Positions 8,651 through 17,989 are shown, numbered from the stretch's first letter. The stretch is DNA of 64,000 nucleotides from Streptomyces sp. NBC_01591 (GCF_035918155.1 NZ_CP109328.1:558001-622000), one strand, 5' to 3'. Made by a program: numbers and translations. Notes: generated by a model from the sequence alone, not told the origin.

Positions 8651-9514
8651 TCAGACGAGACCGGTCAACAGCTCCGCGAAGAGCTGCGGCCGGCTGAAGT
8701 AGCCGACGTGCGAGGTGGCCAGCGTGTGCACATCGAAGGGGTTGTGCGGGGTCAGCGCGTCTGCTTTGCGGATCATGTAGTCCTGGACGGCCGGGGTGAT
8801 GCTGCGGTCCGCGGAGAGACGGACGTAGGTGTGCTGGACGCGTCCCCATCCGTCGGCCCGGACCAACGCCGCCGGCTCCAGCACCGAGTGGTTCTCGTCC
8901 GGGTCCATGGAGTCCAGCAGCAGCCGGAACTGGTGGTCGGTGGAGTCGGCCATGATGGCGGCCTTCAACTCGGCGAACAGTGCCGGATCGGCGTGAGCAC
9001 TGCGCCAGTTCAGCCGGGCCACACCGGGATCGCGCACGTCCGGCACGGTTATCCGCGCCGCCACGGCGTCCAGCAGGCTGTCGTCGACCACGTCCCACGG
9101 CTCGGTGAGCATGGCCGGGTCGCTGAGGCAGAGCGCGGAGAGGTAGACCACGCGGTCGAGCAGTTCCGGTGCGGTGTTGGCGACGGCACTGATCGTCAGA
9201 CCGCCGAGACTGTTGCCGACCAGGACGACCGGACCCCATTCGGCGAGCCGACGCAGGGTGTTCACCACATGCCGCACGTTGTCCTGCAACGTGACGCCGC
9301 GCAGCGGAGAGGGGGCGGCGGCCAGTGCCGCGACGTCCTGGGGTTGCCGGTAGTAGGCGGCAGGGCCGTCGGCACGGTCGCCGTGGCCGGGCAGGTCAAC
9401 GGCGTGCGAGCAGTGCCCGAGCAGGGCCAGCTCGTTCTGCAACGGGCTCCAGGCCCGAGCGTTGCTGGAGCTGCCGTGAACGAATACGAAAGTGGGGCGC
9501 GAGGTTGCGCGCAT
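8651..9514 (-). CDS. alpha/beta-fold hydrolase
   Basis: A 287-aa alpha/beta hydrolase. Residues 9-14 (FVFVHG) carry the oxyanion-hole HG, 41-45 (LPGHG) the following loop, and Ser102 in GNSLGG is the nucleophile. A late His in TSHVGYFSRP is the probable catalytic His. The layout resembles the salicylate-esterase/MenH-like AB hydrolases. The ATG at 9514 was chosen because GAGGAT stands eight bases upstream; an ATG six codons earlier lacks a ribosome site. Substrate unknown. Confidence 0.85.
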   Translation of the reverse strand: MRATSRPTFVFVHGSSSNARAWSPLQNELALLGHCSHAVDLPGHGDRADGPAAYYRQPQDVAALAAAPSPLRGVTLQDNVRHVVNTLRRLAEWGPVVLVGNSLGGLTISAVANTAPELLDRVVYLSALCLSDPAMLTEPWDVVDDSLLDAVAARITVPDVRDPGVARLNWRSAHADPALFAELKAAIMADSTDHQFRLLLDSMDPDENHSVLEPAALVRADGWGRVQHTYVRLSADRSITPAVQDYMIRKADALTPHNPFDVHTLATSHVGYFSRPQLFAELLTGLV

Positions 9515-9975
9515 GGTGAAGATCCTCGTCATCCTGAGGCGTACGGCGAACGGTGGACGTGGGGCCCTGGTGCCGACAACGGCCGACACCACGGTCAGAG
9601 TGTCGACCGGGTGCGGGTGGCCTGCCAGTTGTGGATGACGGAACACATGATGACGACCATAGCGGATGTGACGGCCCTTGGGTGCCCCGGGCCGAACCGA
9701 CGGGAGGATTCGGCAGGTTTGGCGAGCTGGACCAGGCGGCACCCATCGTCACGGGCCAGATGGTGTCCCGAGAAGAACAGTCACCTGCGCCAGCAGGCGC
9801 CGGCCGCCATGCTGTGATCCGCGCGCTGCCCACGCAGGCCTCAACTCCGCACGTAGCCGGTCAGCCGCCCTCAACCGGGCTGGTGGCAGCCTTCGCCGTA
9901 GCCGGGGCCTTGGAAAGGTCGACGGCTTGTCTCTCCGAGGTGCCGCGGACGGGGCGCATCCACAGGTGCGTGGCA
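9515..9975. other. 461 bp without a supported gene
   Basis: Frames are open on both strands here, as is usual in high-GC DNA, but none has natural protein composition or a ribosome site. I see no repeat or stem-loop. Decayed coding sequence is likely. Confidence 0.4.
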
Positions 9976-10692
9976 TCAGTCGGCGTCGAGACCGTCAACC
10001 AGGCGGCCCAGGAAGCGGGCGAAGGTGGCTTCGGCGGTGAGTGGGCGTCCGGGGGCGGAGAGGGCTTCGGCGAGTTCCGGGTGTCGGCCGTCGGCGGCGA
10101 CAGCGGCGAGGTAGCGGGCCTCGGCTGCGACCTGGTCCGGGGATTGTGAGGCTGCGGCCTGCACGATCTCGTGAGCGACGTGTCCGGCCACGAATGCGGT
10201 GAGCTGGGCGAAGACCTCCAGCTTCGCTGCACCGTCCAGCCCGGTGGGCTGCAGGGCGGCGAGAGCATGTTCCAGAAAGGCCAGCGTGTTGGGGCCCGGA
10301 ACGCGACGGGTGGACAAGGCGGCGGGCAGCCAGGGGTGCCGCAGCATGTGGGCGCGCTGCAGGTGGGCGATGGTCTTCAGATCGGTACGCCAGTCACCAC
10401 TGGGTGGGTCCGTGACCGTGAGTTCGCCGCTGACGTGGTCGACCATCAGTTCCAGCAGTGTCTCCTTGTCGGGGGCGTAGCTGTAGAGCGACATGGCACC
10501 GGCTCCGACCTGGGCAGCCACCCGCCGCATGGTGACCGCTTCGAGCCCTTCGGCGTCCGCCAGCGTGACGGCTGCCACGATGATCTCCTCCCGGCTGAAG
10601 GAGGGCCTGCGGCCCCTGCGGGGCCCGGTGGGACGCAGCCAGAGCTGTTCGGGGTCGACGCCTGCGGCGCCCGACCCCCCGTCACGGGACAC
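9976..10692 (-). CDS. TetR family regulator (TetR_C/GntR-fused-like type)
   Basis: A 238-aa TetR regulator. Residues about 30-75 hold the DNA-binding domain: FSREEIIVAAVTLADAEG, then AVTMRRVAAQVGAGAMSLYS with the turn and recognition helix. The C-terminal ligand domain is all helical and of the TetR_C_1 (TetR/ActII-like) kind. GTG at 10692 was chosen for the AAGGAG ribosome site nine bases upstream; an ATG at 10767 would overlap the operator. It is divergent from the CocE hydrolase and probably represses it and itself. Confidence 0.88.
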   Translation of the reverse strand: MSRDGGSGAAGVDPEQLWLRPTGPRRGRRPSFSREEIIVAAVTLADAEGLEAVTMRRVAAQVGAGAMSLYSYAPDKETLLELMVDHVSGELTVTDPPSGDWRTDLKTIAHLQRAHMLRHPWLPAALSTRRVPGPNTLAFLEHALAALQPTGLDGAAKLEVFAQLTAFVAGHVAHEIVQAAASQSPDQVAAEARYLAAVAADGRHPELAEALSAPGRPLTAEATFARFLGRLVDGLDAD

Positions 10693-10750
10693 GGTCTCGC
10701 GCTCCTTCCCCTGGTTGTTGAGGCGGCTCTTGCGAAGGTCATCCAAGCAT

Positions 10751-10782
10751 CCTCTATTCTCGTACATCGTACGGAATAGAGG
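10751..10782. promoter_or_regulatory. TetR operator palindrome
   Basis: A 32-bp near-perfect dyad between the TetR gene and the CocE hydrolase. The outer arms are CCTCTATTC and GAATAGAGG, the inner arms CGTAC and GTACG. It ends only nine bases before the hydrolase ATG and includes part of its ribosome site, so a bound repressor would block both promoter clearance and translation. Confidence 0.8.
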
Positions 10783-10791
10783 AGGGGAACG

Positions 10792-12477
10792 ATGCCATCA
10801 CGCACGCCCGACGCCGTAGCCGGACCGGTATGGGTGCCACCTGCCGGAAAGGCACCGCTGTCCTCACGGATGATGAGGGCGACCTGGCGAGGCCTGCCGG
10901 CGAAACGGCACGAGGTCGGGTGGGAACCGGGGCTGGTGGTGCCGGCCGCCGACGGAAGCCCGTTAGTCACGGACCACTACTTCCCGCGTACGGAGGGCGA
11001 CTTCCCGACCCTCTTGGTCCGCTCTCCTTATGGCCGCGGCCTGCCATGGTCTCCCCAGTACGGCCTGCTCTTCGCAGAACAGGGCTTTCACGTGGTCCTG
11101 CAGAGCTGCCGCGGCACCGGCGGTTCGGGAGGCGCGTTCGACCTGTGGCGCAACGAGGTCGCCGACGGGCAGGCCACGGTGTCGTGGCTGCGTGAGCAGC
11201 CCTGGTTCAACGGAACACTGGGGACCGTCGGCCCCAGTTACCTGGGTTACGTGCAATGGGCCCTTGCCCTGGACCCGCCGCCGGAACTGAAGGCAATGGT
11301 GGTGCAGGTGGGCCTGCACGATCCCTACGCCCTGTTCCACGCGGACGGTGCGCTACGCCTGGAGAACGCCCTCGCCGTCGGTATGGGCATGACGTACCAG
11401 CACCAGGGCATGGGGCCGTTCTTGAGGGCGACGCTGCGCCTTCAGCGCCGCCTGCGCGACGTCTCCACCGCGCAGCCCTTGCGCGGGGCGTACGTGTCCG
11501 CCCTCGGGAGCGAAGTGCCCTGGCTGGACGACGTCATGACGCACCCTGACCCCAAGGACACGTACTGGCGCGGCGCGTCGCTGGCGGAGCCAGCAGAGCG
11601 GCTCAGCGTGCCCACGGCTCTGATCACCGGATGGCATGACGCGCTGGTCGACCAGACCTTCGAGCAGTACGACCGGCTGCGTCAGGCCGGATGCGAGACC
11701 GCCCTGCTCGTCGGCCCCTGGACCCACACCTCGGCCCTGCAGCGGGGATGGCCAGAGGTGTTCGCCGAAAGCCTCGCCTGGCTGCGCGCCCACCTGTACG
11801 CCGACCCATCCGGCCTGCGCCCCACAGGGGTGCGCGTGCACATCGGCGGCGAAAACGCCTGGCGGGACCTCGACAACTGGCCGCCGGCCTGCGCTGCCAC
11901 CTCGTGGTATCCCGCCTCGGGCGGGCACCTCACCCAGCAGGCCCCCACGGACTCCGCCCCACTGACGACGTTCCGCTACGACCCGGCCGACCCCACCCCT
12001 TCCATCGGCGGCCCGCTGCTCTCCCGCACCGCCGGCCCTCGCGACAACAGCAGCCTGGAGGCCCGAGACGATGTCCTGACGTTCACCGGCCCACCGTTGA
12101 CCGAACCCGTGGACATCCTGGGCCAGGTCTCCGCACGGCTGAGTATCTCCACGGACACCGGGTACGCCGATGTCTTCACCCGCTTGTGCGACGTGGACGC
12201 ACAAGGACGCTCAGTCAACGTCTGTGACGGGCTGGGCCGGCTTCGAACGACTGGACATGCGCCCTCGCAGGTCAGCGTGCCGATGAGCTCCACCGCCCAT
12301 CGCTTTGCCGCGGGTCACCGCATACGCTGGCAGATCAGCGGAGGCGCCCATCCGCGCTACGCCCGCAATCCTGGCACCGGGGACTCGCCGGTGGACGCCA
12401 CCATCTCCACACCAGTGCGCATCACGGTCCACACGGACTCGGCACTGATGCTCCCCTTTAGCTCTGGGCTCACGTAA
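10792..12477 (+). CDS. CocE/NonD family hydrolase (X-Pro dipeptidyl-peptidase-like)
   Basis: A 561-aa member of the CocE/NonD family: an N-terminal alpha/beta hydrolase (about 50-330) and a C-terminal jelly-roll domain (about 350-555). Tyr80 in RSPYGRG and Ser149 in GPSYLG form the active site with Asp283 in GWHD and His312 in GPWTHT. These enzymes cleave esters or amides; cocaine esterase and alpha-amino-acid ester hydrolases are the known members. No signal peptide. The natural substrate is unknown; the adjacent TetR implies induction by a small molecule. Confidence 0.9.
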   Translation: MPSRTPDAVAGPVWVPPAGKAPLSSRMMRATWRGLPAKRHEVGWEPGLVVPAADGSPLVTDHYFPRTEGDFPTLLVRSPYGRGLPWSPQYGLLFAEQGFHVVLQSCRGTGGSGGAFDLWRNEVADGQATVSWLREQPWFNGTLGTVGPSYLGYVQWALALDPPPELKAMVVQVGLHDPYALFHADGALRLENALAVGMGMTYQHQGMGPFLRATLRLQRRLRDVSTAQPLRGAYVSALGSEVPWLDDVMTHPDPKDTYWRGASLAEPAERLSVPTALITGWHDALVDQTFEQYDRLRQAGCETALLVGPWTHTSALQRGWPEVFAESLAWLRAHLYADPSGLRPTGVRVHIGGENAWRDLDNWPPACAATSWYPASGGHLTQQAPTDSAPLTTFRYDPADPTPSIGGPLLSRTAGPRDNSSLEARDDVLTFTGPPLTEPVDILGQVSARLSISTDTGYADVFTRLCDVDAQGRSVNVCDGLGRLRTTGHAPSQVSVPMSSTAHRFAAGHRIRWQISGGAHPRYARNPGTGDSPVDATISTPVRITVHTDSALMLPFSSGLT

Positions 12478-12506
12478 TTCCTCTGCTCTCCGGAGAACGG
12501 ACTGAC

Positions 12507-12530
12507 GAGCCGGGCCGTCCGGCCCGGCTC
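12507..12530 (+). terminator. perfect stem-loop after the CocE hydrolase gene
   Basis: GAGCCGGGCCG and CGGCCCGGCTC pair perfectly over 11 bases with a tiny loop, 30 bases past the stop codon. It is a good rho-independent-type stop for the hydrolase transcript. Confidence 0.65.
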
Positions 12531-12869
12531 GCTCCTCGACGACCAACTGCTCGCGCGCCCCGGCGACACCGACCATCACCTCGACCAGGTCCGTGCTCCC
12601 GGAGCAGGCGCCAAAGACAAACTGACCACGGCCGACAGAGTCCTGACCACCGTGCTCTACCTGCGCAAACTCGGGCCCCGAGGCCTGCTTGCCCAGCTCT
12701 TCGGCGTCAACGGCAGCACCCTCACCAGGGCAATCCACCAGGTTCAACCGCCCTCGCCGAACGCAGCCGCACCATCCCACCCTCAACGGCCAGATTCCGA
12801 ACCCCCGCTGACGTGGCCGCATTCCTCGCCACAACTGACGACGGAACGGAGATCAAACCAGCGTGTTGA
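12531..12869 (+). mobile_element. IS5-type transposase N-terminal remnant
   Basis: The reading GAGAKDKLTTADRVLTTVLY, then FGVNGSTLTRAIHQV, is the helix-turn-helix domain found at the start of DDE_Tnp_4-type (IS5 superfamily) transposases. A one-base shift near 12750 moves the continuation (RTIPPSTARFRTPADVAAFL, ending EIKPAC and a stop at 12869) to another frame. The catalytic part is absent. From here to 13172 no further gene is supported; a short tail IGYLGDDPDKFERIADYLRG (ending 13009) may be another gene end. Confidence 0.6.
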
Positions 12870-13172
12870 TTTTCTGCAAGCCCTGGAAGACATCCTGCGG
12901 GGATTGCATGAGAGGCATCCTTCACCGGCGGTGCAACTCTGTGATCGGGTACCTCGGCGATGACCCAGACAAGTTTGAACGGATAGCCGACTACCTCCGG
13001 GGCTACTGAGGAGCCACTGCCACCGGGCAGTCATCGAGTCGTTGCCCCGCCTCGTAGCTGAACCGGCGTTCATCCAGGGCTCATTGACGGTGGTCGTCCG
13101 CCGCTGCTGTAATCCACTCGCCCCCGAAAAAGCGACGTTCCGCATTGCAGAACAAAGGGAGGGTGGAATCAG

Positions 13173-14051
13173 ATGAAGCTGGGCAGGGTCTCGGCGGTCG
13201 CGGCAATCGCGGCCGCGACACTCATCGGGAGTGCGGCGTCTCCCGCCATGGCCGCGACCTGGACACGGACGGCGGACTATCAGCGGTGGACAGGGCTCAA
13301 TGCGCTGGAGCGCGGGCAGGGTGTGGCGACGGACGGGACGTATTTCTACTATGCCGGGCCCGGCGGGATGGTGAAGGCCGCCGTCGCAAACGACTCGGAG
13401 GTCGCATCATCGGTGGCCCCGATTCCCTGGGAGCTGAGCGGGACGTACGGCAGCGATCACATAGGGGACGTGGAGTACTACGGCGGCTATGTGATCGCGC
13501 CGATCGAGGATGGTGACAGTGGCTACCAGCATCCGCTGCTGGCGCTGTACAACGCGAGTGACCTGAGCTACACGGGTCGCTATGTGCAACTGCCCCTTGC
13601 GCAGATGCCGGGCGGGGTGCCGTGGGTCGCGGTGGACGCTGCTGCGGGACTGGTCTACACCTCGCCCTGGGATCAGGATGCCGCGCAGGGCACGAACAAA
13701 CTAGTCGCCTATAGCCTGAAAGACCTGCTGAATCTTCCGGCCGGTTCGACGCTTCCTGTGGTGAGGACCGTGACGCTGTCACAGCCCCTGAGTAGGATCC
13801 AGGGCGCCGCGATGTGGCAGGGCAAGCTCTATGCCTCCGTGGACGACTCGGCGAAGTCGGTTCACTCGATCGACATCAGTTCCGGTCGGGTTGCCTACGA
13901 GTTCCATCAGGACGTCGAGTCCGGAGATGAGGTTCAGGGGATCGCCGCCTGGGACTTCGGTCCGTCGGGCGGTCAACTGCACATCGTCAACGTGGGATCG
14001 GGCTGGAAGTCGATCTTCCTCTATCTGCAGCACTACACCCAGACCGGCTGA
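13173..14051 (+). CDS. secreted protein, beta-propeller-like
   Basis: A 292-aa exported protein. Residues 1-28 form a Sec signal peptide with an Ala-x-Ala cleavage site (SPAMAA). The mature part is rich in Gly, Tyr, Asp and Ser, and short repeating strands (GVATDGTYFYYAG, HIGDVEYYGGYVIAPI, WVAVDAAAGLVYTSPW, GAAMWQGKLYASVDD) look like blades of a beta-propeller. I cannot name a family or activity. AAGGGAGGG precedes the ATG. It is monocistronic, with IS debris on both sides. Confidence 0.7.
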   Translation: MKLGRVSAVAAIAAATLIGSAASPAMAATWTRTADYQRWTGLNALERGQGVATDGTYFYYAGPGGMVKAAVANDSEVASSVAPIPWELSGTYGSDHIGDVEYYGGYVIAPIEDGDSGYQHPLLALYNASDLSYTGRYVQLPLAQMPGGVPWVAVDAAAGLVYTSPWDQDAAQGTNKLVAYSLKDLLNLPAGSTLPVVRTVTLSQPLSRIQGAAMWQGKLYASVDDSAKSVHSIDISSGRVAYEFHQDVESGDEVQGIAAWDFGPSGGQLHIVNVGSGWKSIFLYLQHYTQTG

Positions 14052-14082
14052 ACCGGCGCAGCATCAGGAATTCATGGATGAG

Positions 14083-14252
14083 CAAGATGGTGTCCCATAT
14101 AGCGATCGCGCGTTGTGCTGTCCACGGAGCGGGGCACTTGGAGTTGGATTGTTCCGGACAGGCTGCGGGAGATCGCGAAGCCGCTGATCCCGCCGTCGAG
14201 GGTGCGTCCGCAGGGCGGCGGGACGCAGGACACGCCTGATGAGACGCTGTCC
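14083..14252 (+). mobile_element. left end of an IS5-type element (terminal repeat and transposase start)
   Basis: The terminal repeat CAAGATGGTGTCCCAT (14083-14098) is followed by a GTG-started frame at 14115 reading WSWIVPDRLREIAKPLIPPS and GGTQDTPDETL. This is the start of a common Streptomyces IS5-family transposase. The match stops at about 14252. The matching right end, with terminal repeat and C-terminus, lies at 20415-20893 in the same orientation. Confidence 0.7.
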
Positions 14253-14340
14253 CAGATGCCGGCTTCGTTCCATGAGTCAAGCCGCCGCCGGCACGTCATG
14301 CCAGAACCGAAGCGCAGCTCCTGCGGCGGGCCATCTCGCC
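14253..14340 (-). mobile_element. small fragment of a second IS5-type transposase
   Basis: The minus strand reads ELRFGSGMTCRRRLDSWNEA and GIWD. This closely follows the IS5 transposase phrase GFGSGMTCWRRLRDWNEAGVW. It abuts the left end of the other IS5 element in opposite orientation. From here to 14953 only broken frames are seen. Confidence 0.5.
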
Positions 14341-14953
14341 GAGGTCGACCAGCAGCGCCGGACGCGCGATCGGCTCCCACACGTCATAGCCGAGCATGGT
14401 CGCCACCCATTGCGGCTGGCCGGTAGTGGCGTAGTTGCGGCTGCCGGACGGCCCCGGCATCCATGGCTTCCGGATGGGCCGCTGCCACGCTGACACCCTG
14501 CTGGGCACTCCAACATTCCTTTAGCGACGGTGGGGGTGGCCTCCGGCGGCGGTGCGATGAGTCACGGGCCGGGATGGTGAGGTCGTCGCGGGGCAGGAGC
14601 CGGAGCGGGGTCTCCTGTTCTCTGTTCCCGTGGAGGGCTGGGGCCTCATGTGATCGCTCGGCCCCGAGGCGGCTTCCGGGCGAAGTGCCCGCTCGATGTG
14701 GCCTGGTGCCCCGCCGGTGGTTCCGGGCTGCATGACCGGTGCCACCGGCGGGGCTGAGTCCGAGGCTGAGGTCAGTCCTCGTTGGGGTTGAGGATGCGGC
14801 CCTTGAGTCTGGTCGGGCTGGCGTCGCCCACCTTGAGCTGGGGTGTAGCGGCCCGGCGTCGGCCGGTGTGATGGCAGGTATGGGGGCTGCCGATGTCGGC
14901 CTTGTGAAGCCGCCGCGGGGGTCGAGGGTTTCCTCGCGGCGGAGTGAAACCTG

Positions 14954-14990
14954 GCAGACCTCCCTGGGGCATGGACCCAGGGAGGTCTGC
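14954..14990. terminator. 15-bp stem-loop after the SRPBCC gene
   Basis: GCAGACCTCCCTGGG and CCCAGGGAGGTCTGC pair perfectly around a 7-base loop, just downstream of the minus-strand SRPBCC stop at 15005. It is the strongest terminator in the left third of the window. Confidence 0.85.
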
Positions 14991-15004
14991 GATCCTTCGC
15001 CCAT

Positions 15005-15625
15005 TCAGTTCCGCCGGTCGTCGGCGCGGGCCTCGGCGGCGGTCTTCAGTTCGTGCAGCCATTCTTCGAGGCCCTGGCGGAGGATCTCCGTCGCGGTGGG
15101 CACATCCGCGTCGACCTGGGCACCGGTGTGGGTTTCCTCGGTGCTCACGCGGACGCCGCCCTCGACCGCGGTGAAGTTCCATACATGGACACCGTCGATG
15201 CGCAGCCCCTCGCCGATCGCGGGGCCGGTCCAGCGGATGCAGGAGTTGGGCCTGAGCTGCTCGACGGTCGAGGTGATCTCCAGCTCGGTCGCCGGTGTCG
15301 CGGGGTTGGGGGGTATCGGGGTCATCCACCGGAACGCCGAGCCCTTCCGGAAGGGGCCGTGATCGAGGCGTTCGGCAGTCTTGACGGAGGCCTGCCAGGA
15401 CGGCCAGCGCGTCACGTCCGTCTGCAGTTTCCAGATGGTGCGCAACGGCGCGTGGATCAAGGTCTCGGTCCTGTGGCGAACACGCGCGTCGGGATCGACA
15501 CCTTCCCCGTGGCAGGTGAGGGACGTGCCGGGGTGGTGGTGGGCGGCTCCGGCGGGTGCGGCAGCGGTGCCGAGGACGGCGAGGGCGAGCGGGACGGTGA
15601 ACAGGACGGTGCGGATGCCGGGCAT
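15005..15625 (-). CDS. exported SRPBCC family protein
   Basis: A 206-aa protein with an N-terminal signal peptide (residues 1-27, ending APAGA) followed by a START/SRPBCC ligand-binding fold: IHAPLRTIWKLQTDVTRWPS, then FRKGSAFRWMTP and WNFTAVEGGVRVSTEETHTG. Most SRPBCC proteins are cytoplasmic, so export is unusual. The fold binds hydrophobic ligands such as lipids or polyketides. It is divergent from a TetR regulator with inverted repeats between them and ends in a strong terminator. Confidence 0.8.
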   Translation of the reverse strand: MPGIRTVLFTVPLALAVLGTAAAPAGAAHHHPGTSLTCHGEGVDPDARVRHRTETLIHAPLRTIWKLQTDVTRWPSWQASVKTAERLDHGPFRKGSAFRWMTPIPPNPATPATELEITSTVEQLRPNSCIRWTGPAIGEGLRIDGVHVWNFTAVEGGVRVSTEETHTGAQVDADVPTATEILRQGLEEWLHELKTAAEARADDRRN

Positions 15626-15760
15626 GGTGTTCCTCTTGTCGGTTGCCGAGCGGAGCTGTCTGTTGAGTGCGCCCTGACTGTCGGGCGGATGTTTGTCGTC
15701 GGACGGGCGGCGAGCGGGACGGCCGCGCGGCGCACCCCGAAAGAGCTAGAAGCTTGTATG

Positions 15761-15825
15761 TTCGTTAGAGGTTATAACTAGCGATGTGATGGAAGGTCAA
15801 GGCCTGCGTGATAGCTTCTAACGAA
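15761..15825. promoter_or_regulatory. paired inverted repeats between SRPBCC and TetR genes
   Basis: TTCGTTAGA (15761-15769) and TCTAACGAA (15817-15825) are exact inverted copies 47 bases apart, and GTTATAAC (15771-15778) is a palindrome next to the first. The region is AT-rich compared with its surroundings. Two TetR-family sites or one looped operator are plausible. Confidence 0.5.
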
Positions 15826-15867
15826 ACCTTGAAGATGTAGCAGAGAGAACAGGGAAGGTGGCGGGCC

Positions 15868-16521
15868 GTGGGGGAACCGGATCCGAAGACCCCGCGGGCG
15901 CGGTACCGCGCCCAGGTCCGTTCGGAGATCAAGGAGCACGCCTGGGAACAGATCGCCGCGGCAGGAGTGCCCGCGCTGTCCCTCAACGCGGTCGCCAAAC
16001 AGATGGGCGTGAGCGGCCCCGCGCTTTACCGCTACTTCGCCGGCCGCGATGAGCTGATCACCGAGCTCATCCGGGACGCGTACCAAAGTCTCGCCGACAC
16101 CTTCCGCACGGCCTTCGCCGCCGGCGCCGACGTGACCGGGCTGGCGCACGCCCTGCGCGACTGGGCCCTGGAGGACCCCCAGCGCTACTTCCTCATCTAC
16201 GGCACCCCCGTGCCGGGCTACCACGCCCCCGAGGACACCACCAGGATCTCCTCCCAGATCATGGCCACCCTGCTCGACGCCTGTGCGGCCCTCACTCCGG
16301 ACGGCCCTGCGACACCGTTCGGCGCCCACCTGGAAGAACACCGGGACTGGGCCGACGGCCACGCAGCCCCGCCCGCGGCCCTTCACCGGGCCCTGACCTT
16401 CTGGACCCGGCTGCACGGCGTCCTGTCCCTGGAACTCGCCGGTCACTTCACGGGAATGGGCCTCGACCCAGCCCTGCTCTTCGCAGCCGAACTCGATGAC
16501 CTGCTCACGCAGCGGGCTTGA
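15868..16521 (+). CDS. TetR family regulator
   Basis: A 217-aa TetR regulator. The N-terminal domain reads IKEHAWEQIAAAGVPALSLN, then AVAKQMGVSGPALYRYFAGR with the recognition helix. The C-terminal part (RDWALEDPQRYFLIYGTPVP) matches the TetR_C_13/WHG-type ligand domain. GTG start with GGAAGG upstream. It is divergent from the SRPBCC gene, which is its probable target. Confidence 0.88.
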   Translation: MGEPDPKTPRARYRAQVRSEIKEHAWEQIAAAGVPALSLNAVAKQMGVSGPALYRYFAGRDELITELIRDAYQSLADTFRTAFAAGADVTGLAHALRDWALEDPQRYFLIYGTPVPGYHAPEDTTRISSQIMATLLDACAALTPDGPATPFGAHLEEHRDWADGHAAPPAALHRALTFWTRLHGVLSLELAGHFTGMGLDPALLFAAELDDLLTQRA

Positions 16522-16554
16522 CGCCACCAGGCCCCTGCCCCATAAGTCAGGCAC

Positions 16555-16680
16555 CGCATCAACGTGCTCGGCCGGTACGCATCCCCTCTGCCGAACCTGC
16601 AGGGCGGCCTGCGGCCGCGTGGGCAACCGCGCACAGTGCTGGTCGCGGCGCCCGCGACGCTCGCCAAGGCGGTCAGGCCG
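16555..16680 (+). mobile_element. possible Tn3-type transposase C-terminal scrap
   Basis: The plus strand reads HRINVLGRYASPLPNLQGGL and RPRG. This resembles the end of Streptomyces Tn3-family transposases (HINVLGRYxFxLPxLPGGLRPL). Only about 25 residues match, so the assignment is tentative. The rest of 16522-17195 shows no supported gene. Confidence 0.35.
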
Positions 16681-17195
16681 GGACGTCGAGTCCGGCACCG
16701 AGCAGCGGGCTGAGGACCGACTGCTCATACTCGCCCGAGCGGATCCGGCCGTGGAGAAAAGAACTCCCTCATCATTCTGGCAACGTGAGGATTCTCCACC
16801 TTGGACTTTCGCCTGCAGTGCACATCGTGAAGCCACGACACAATGCTGGGCAGCACACAGGGATGGTCGGGGCGCGAGGTCATCCGGTCAGAGTTCCAGT
16901 TCTGCATGTCCGCAGTGGCACCTTTCGAAGGGATCGTCAGATCAGAGGATGTGAAGGGGCGAGAACGTTCTTGCGCGCCCGGCCCACCACGCCGAGGCGC
17001 CCCGGAGCCCGTGCGCGACCCACGAACGACGAGCCCGGCCCGGTACCGGCTGCGCAAAGTCTGTGAGCGGGGGACCGGACCCGACGCACTGTCACGACGC
17101 TCCACTGCGGCCCCCGGTACGACTTCCCACCTGCGCGGGTGACACCTGCCGGGCAGCAACGATTCTTCGCTGATCAGACCCGGAGCACGATCGGC

Positions 17196-17330
17196 ATGAC
17201 TCGTCATCTGCGCCGTACCGCGTTCCTCACGGCTGTTTCGGCTCTCGCCGGGCTCGCGTTGACCGTCGCCCCGGCCACCGCCACCGCCACCGCGGCCGTC
17301 GCCGGCCCCACACCTTCACCAGTCTTGATC
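17196..17330 (+). pseudogene. N-terminus of a secreted protein cut by IS630
   Basis: An ATG opens MTRHLRRTAFLTAVSALAG and a hydrophobic, Ala-rich stretch ending ATATAAVAGPTPSPV. This is a typical Sec signal peptide with the start of a Pro-rich mature part. The frame then runs straight into the antisense of an IS630 transposase, so the gene was interrupted or truncated there. Confidence 0.45.
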
Positions 17331-17347
17331 CGGCCCAAGGTTCAGCG

Positions 17348-17644
17348 CCGGTCCTCCCAGCCATGCGCGCGGCCGGGCCCTTGGTGAGCTCCCGCTCCAG
17401 CTGAGCGAACTGCTCGTCACTCAGCCGAGGCAGCGACGCCGGGCCACCCGAGTTCAGAGCCCGCGAGCCGCCCTCCGCCCAAGTCCGGCGCCACCGCTGC
17501 ACAGACTGGAGGCTGACCCGCAACTCCTTGGCGATCACCGCGCTCGTCTCACCCCGCTCGAACCGCTCAGCGGCCTCCAGCCGTAACCCGCTCCCGGAAC
17601 TCCCGACGCTCAGCGGTCAGTCCGCCCCCTTGTGGATACCGCAT
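17348..17644 (-). mobile_element. IS630-type transposase N-terminal remnant
   Basis: From an ATG at 17644 the minus strand reads [19 protein letters not shown], then, after a frame slip near 17590, RLEAAERFERGETSAVIAKE, LRVSLQSVQRWRRTWAEGG and LPRLSDEQFAQLERELTKGP. This is the double helix-turn-helix start of Streptomyces IS630 transposases. The DDE catalytic domain is missing. Confidence 0.75.
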
Positions 17645-17738
17645 CCAACGGTGATACCGCACAGCACAGGGCCCGGTCAGCCGAATGCGACAGCACGAGT
17701 TCAAACTCAGTAGCTCGGCGACGGCCGCCGGTGAGGGC

Positions 17739-17846
17739 GTTGAAGTACCGGCGGCCGTTCTCCGTCTTCTTGTGCCGCGACTTGGCCATCAGCATCAGCA
17801 GCGACGCCCCCTGCTCGCCGAGGTGGGTCAGGGCAGTGTGCCTTGT
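17739..17846 (-). pseudogene. tyrosine-recombinase C-terminal fragment
   Basis: The minus strand reads [20 protein letters not shown], then [15 protein letters not shown]. The first part fits the HxLRHTxxTHLxxxG catalytic segment (Arg-His) of tyrosine recombinases, and the second the stretch leading to the catalytic Tyr. It is fused to unrelated sequence on both sides. It is a second integrase relic besides that at 5382-5520. Confidence 0.5.
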
Positions 17847-17989
17847 GTCCGCAGAGGTCGTGTGCGGATACCTCGTGTGGCGATTGAGCAGGTCGCTATC
17901 CGAGGCTCCGTTTGCGACGCAGATCGTTGACCGTGTTGCATTCTGCAGGATCTTCTGTGATGCGAATCACTCGTCTCTAGTGTTCGCGG

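Noticed and set aside
8297..9817. 506-codon plus-strand frame over the hydrolase and MFS remnant
   Set aside because: It is antisense to recognised genes and has shadow composition (His/Gln/Gly/Arg-rich).
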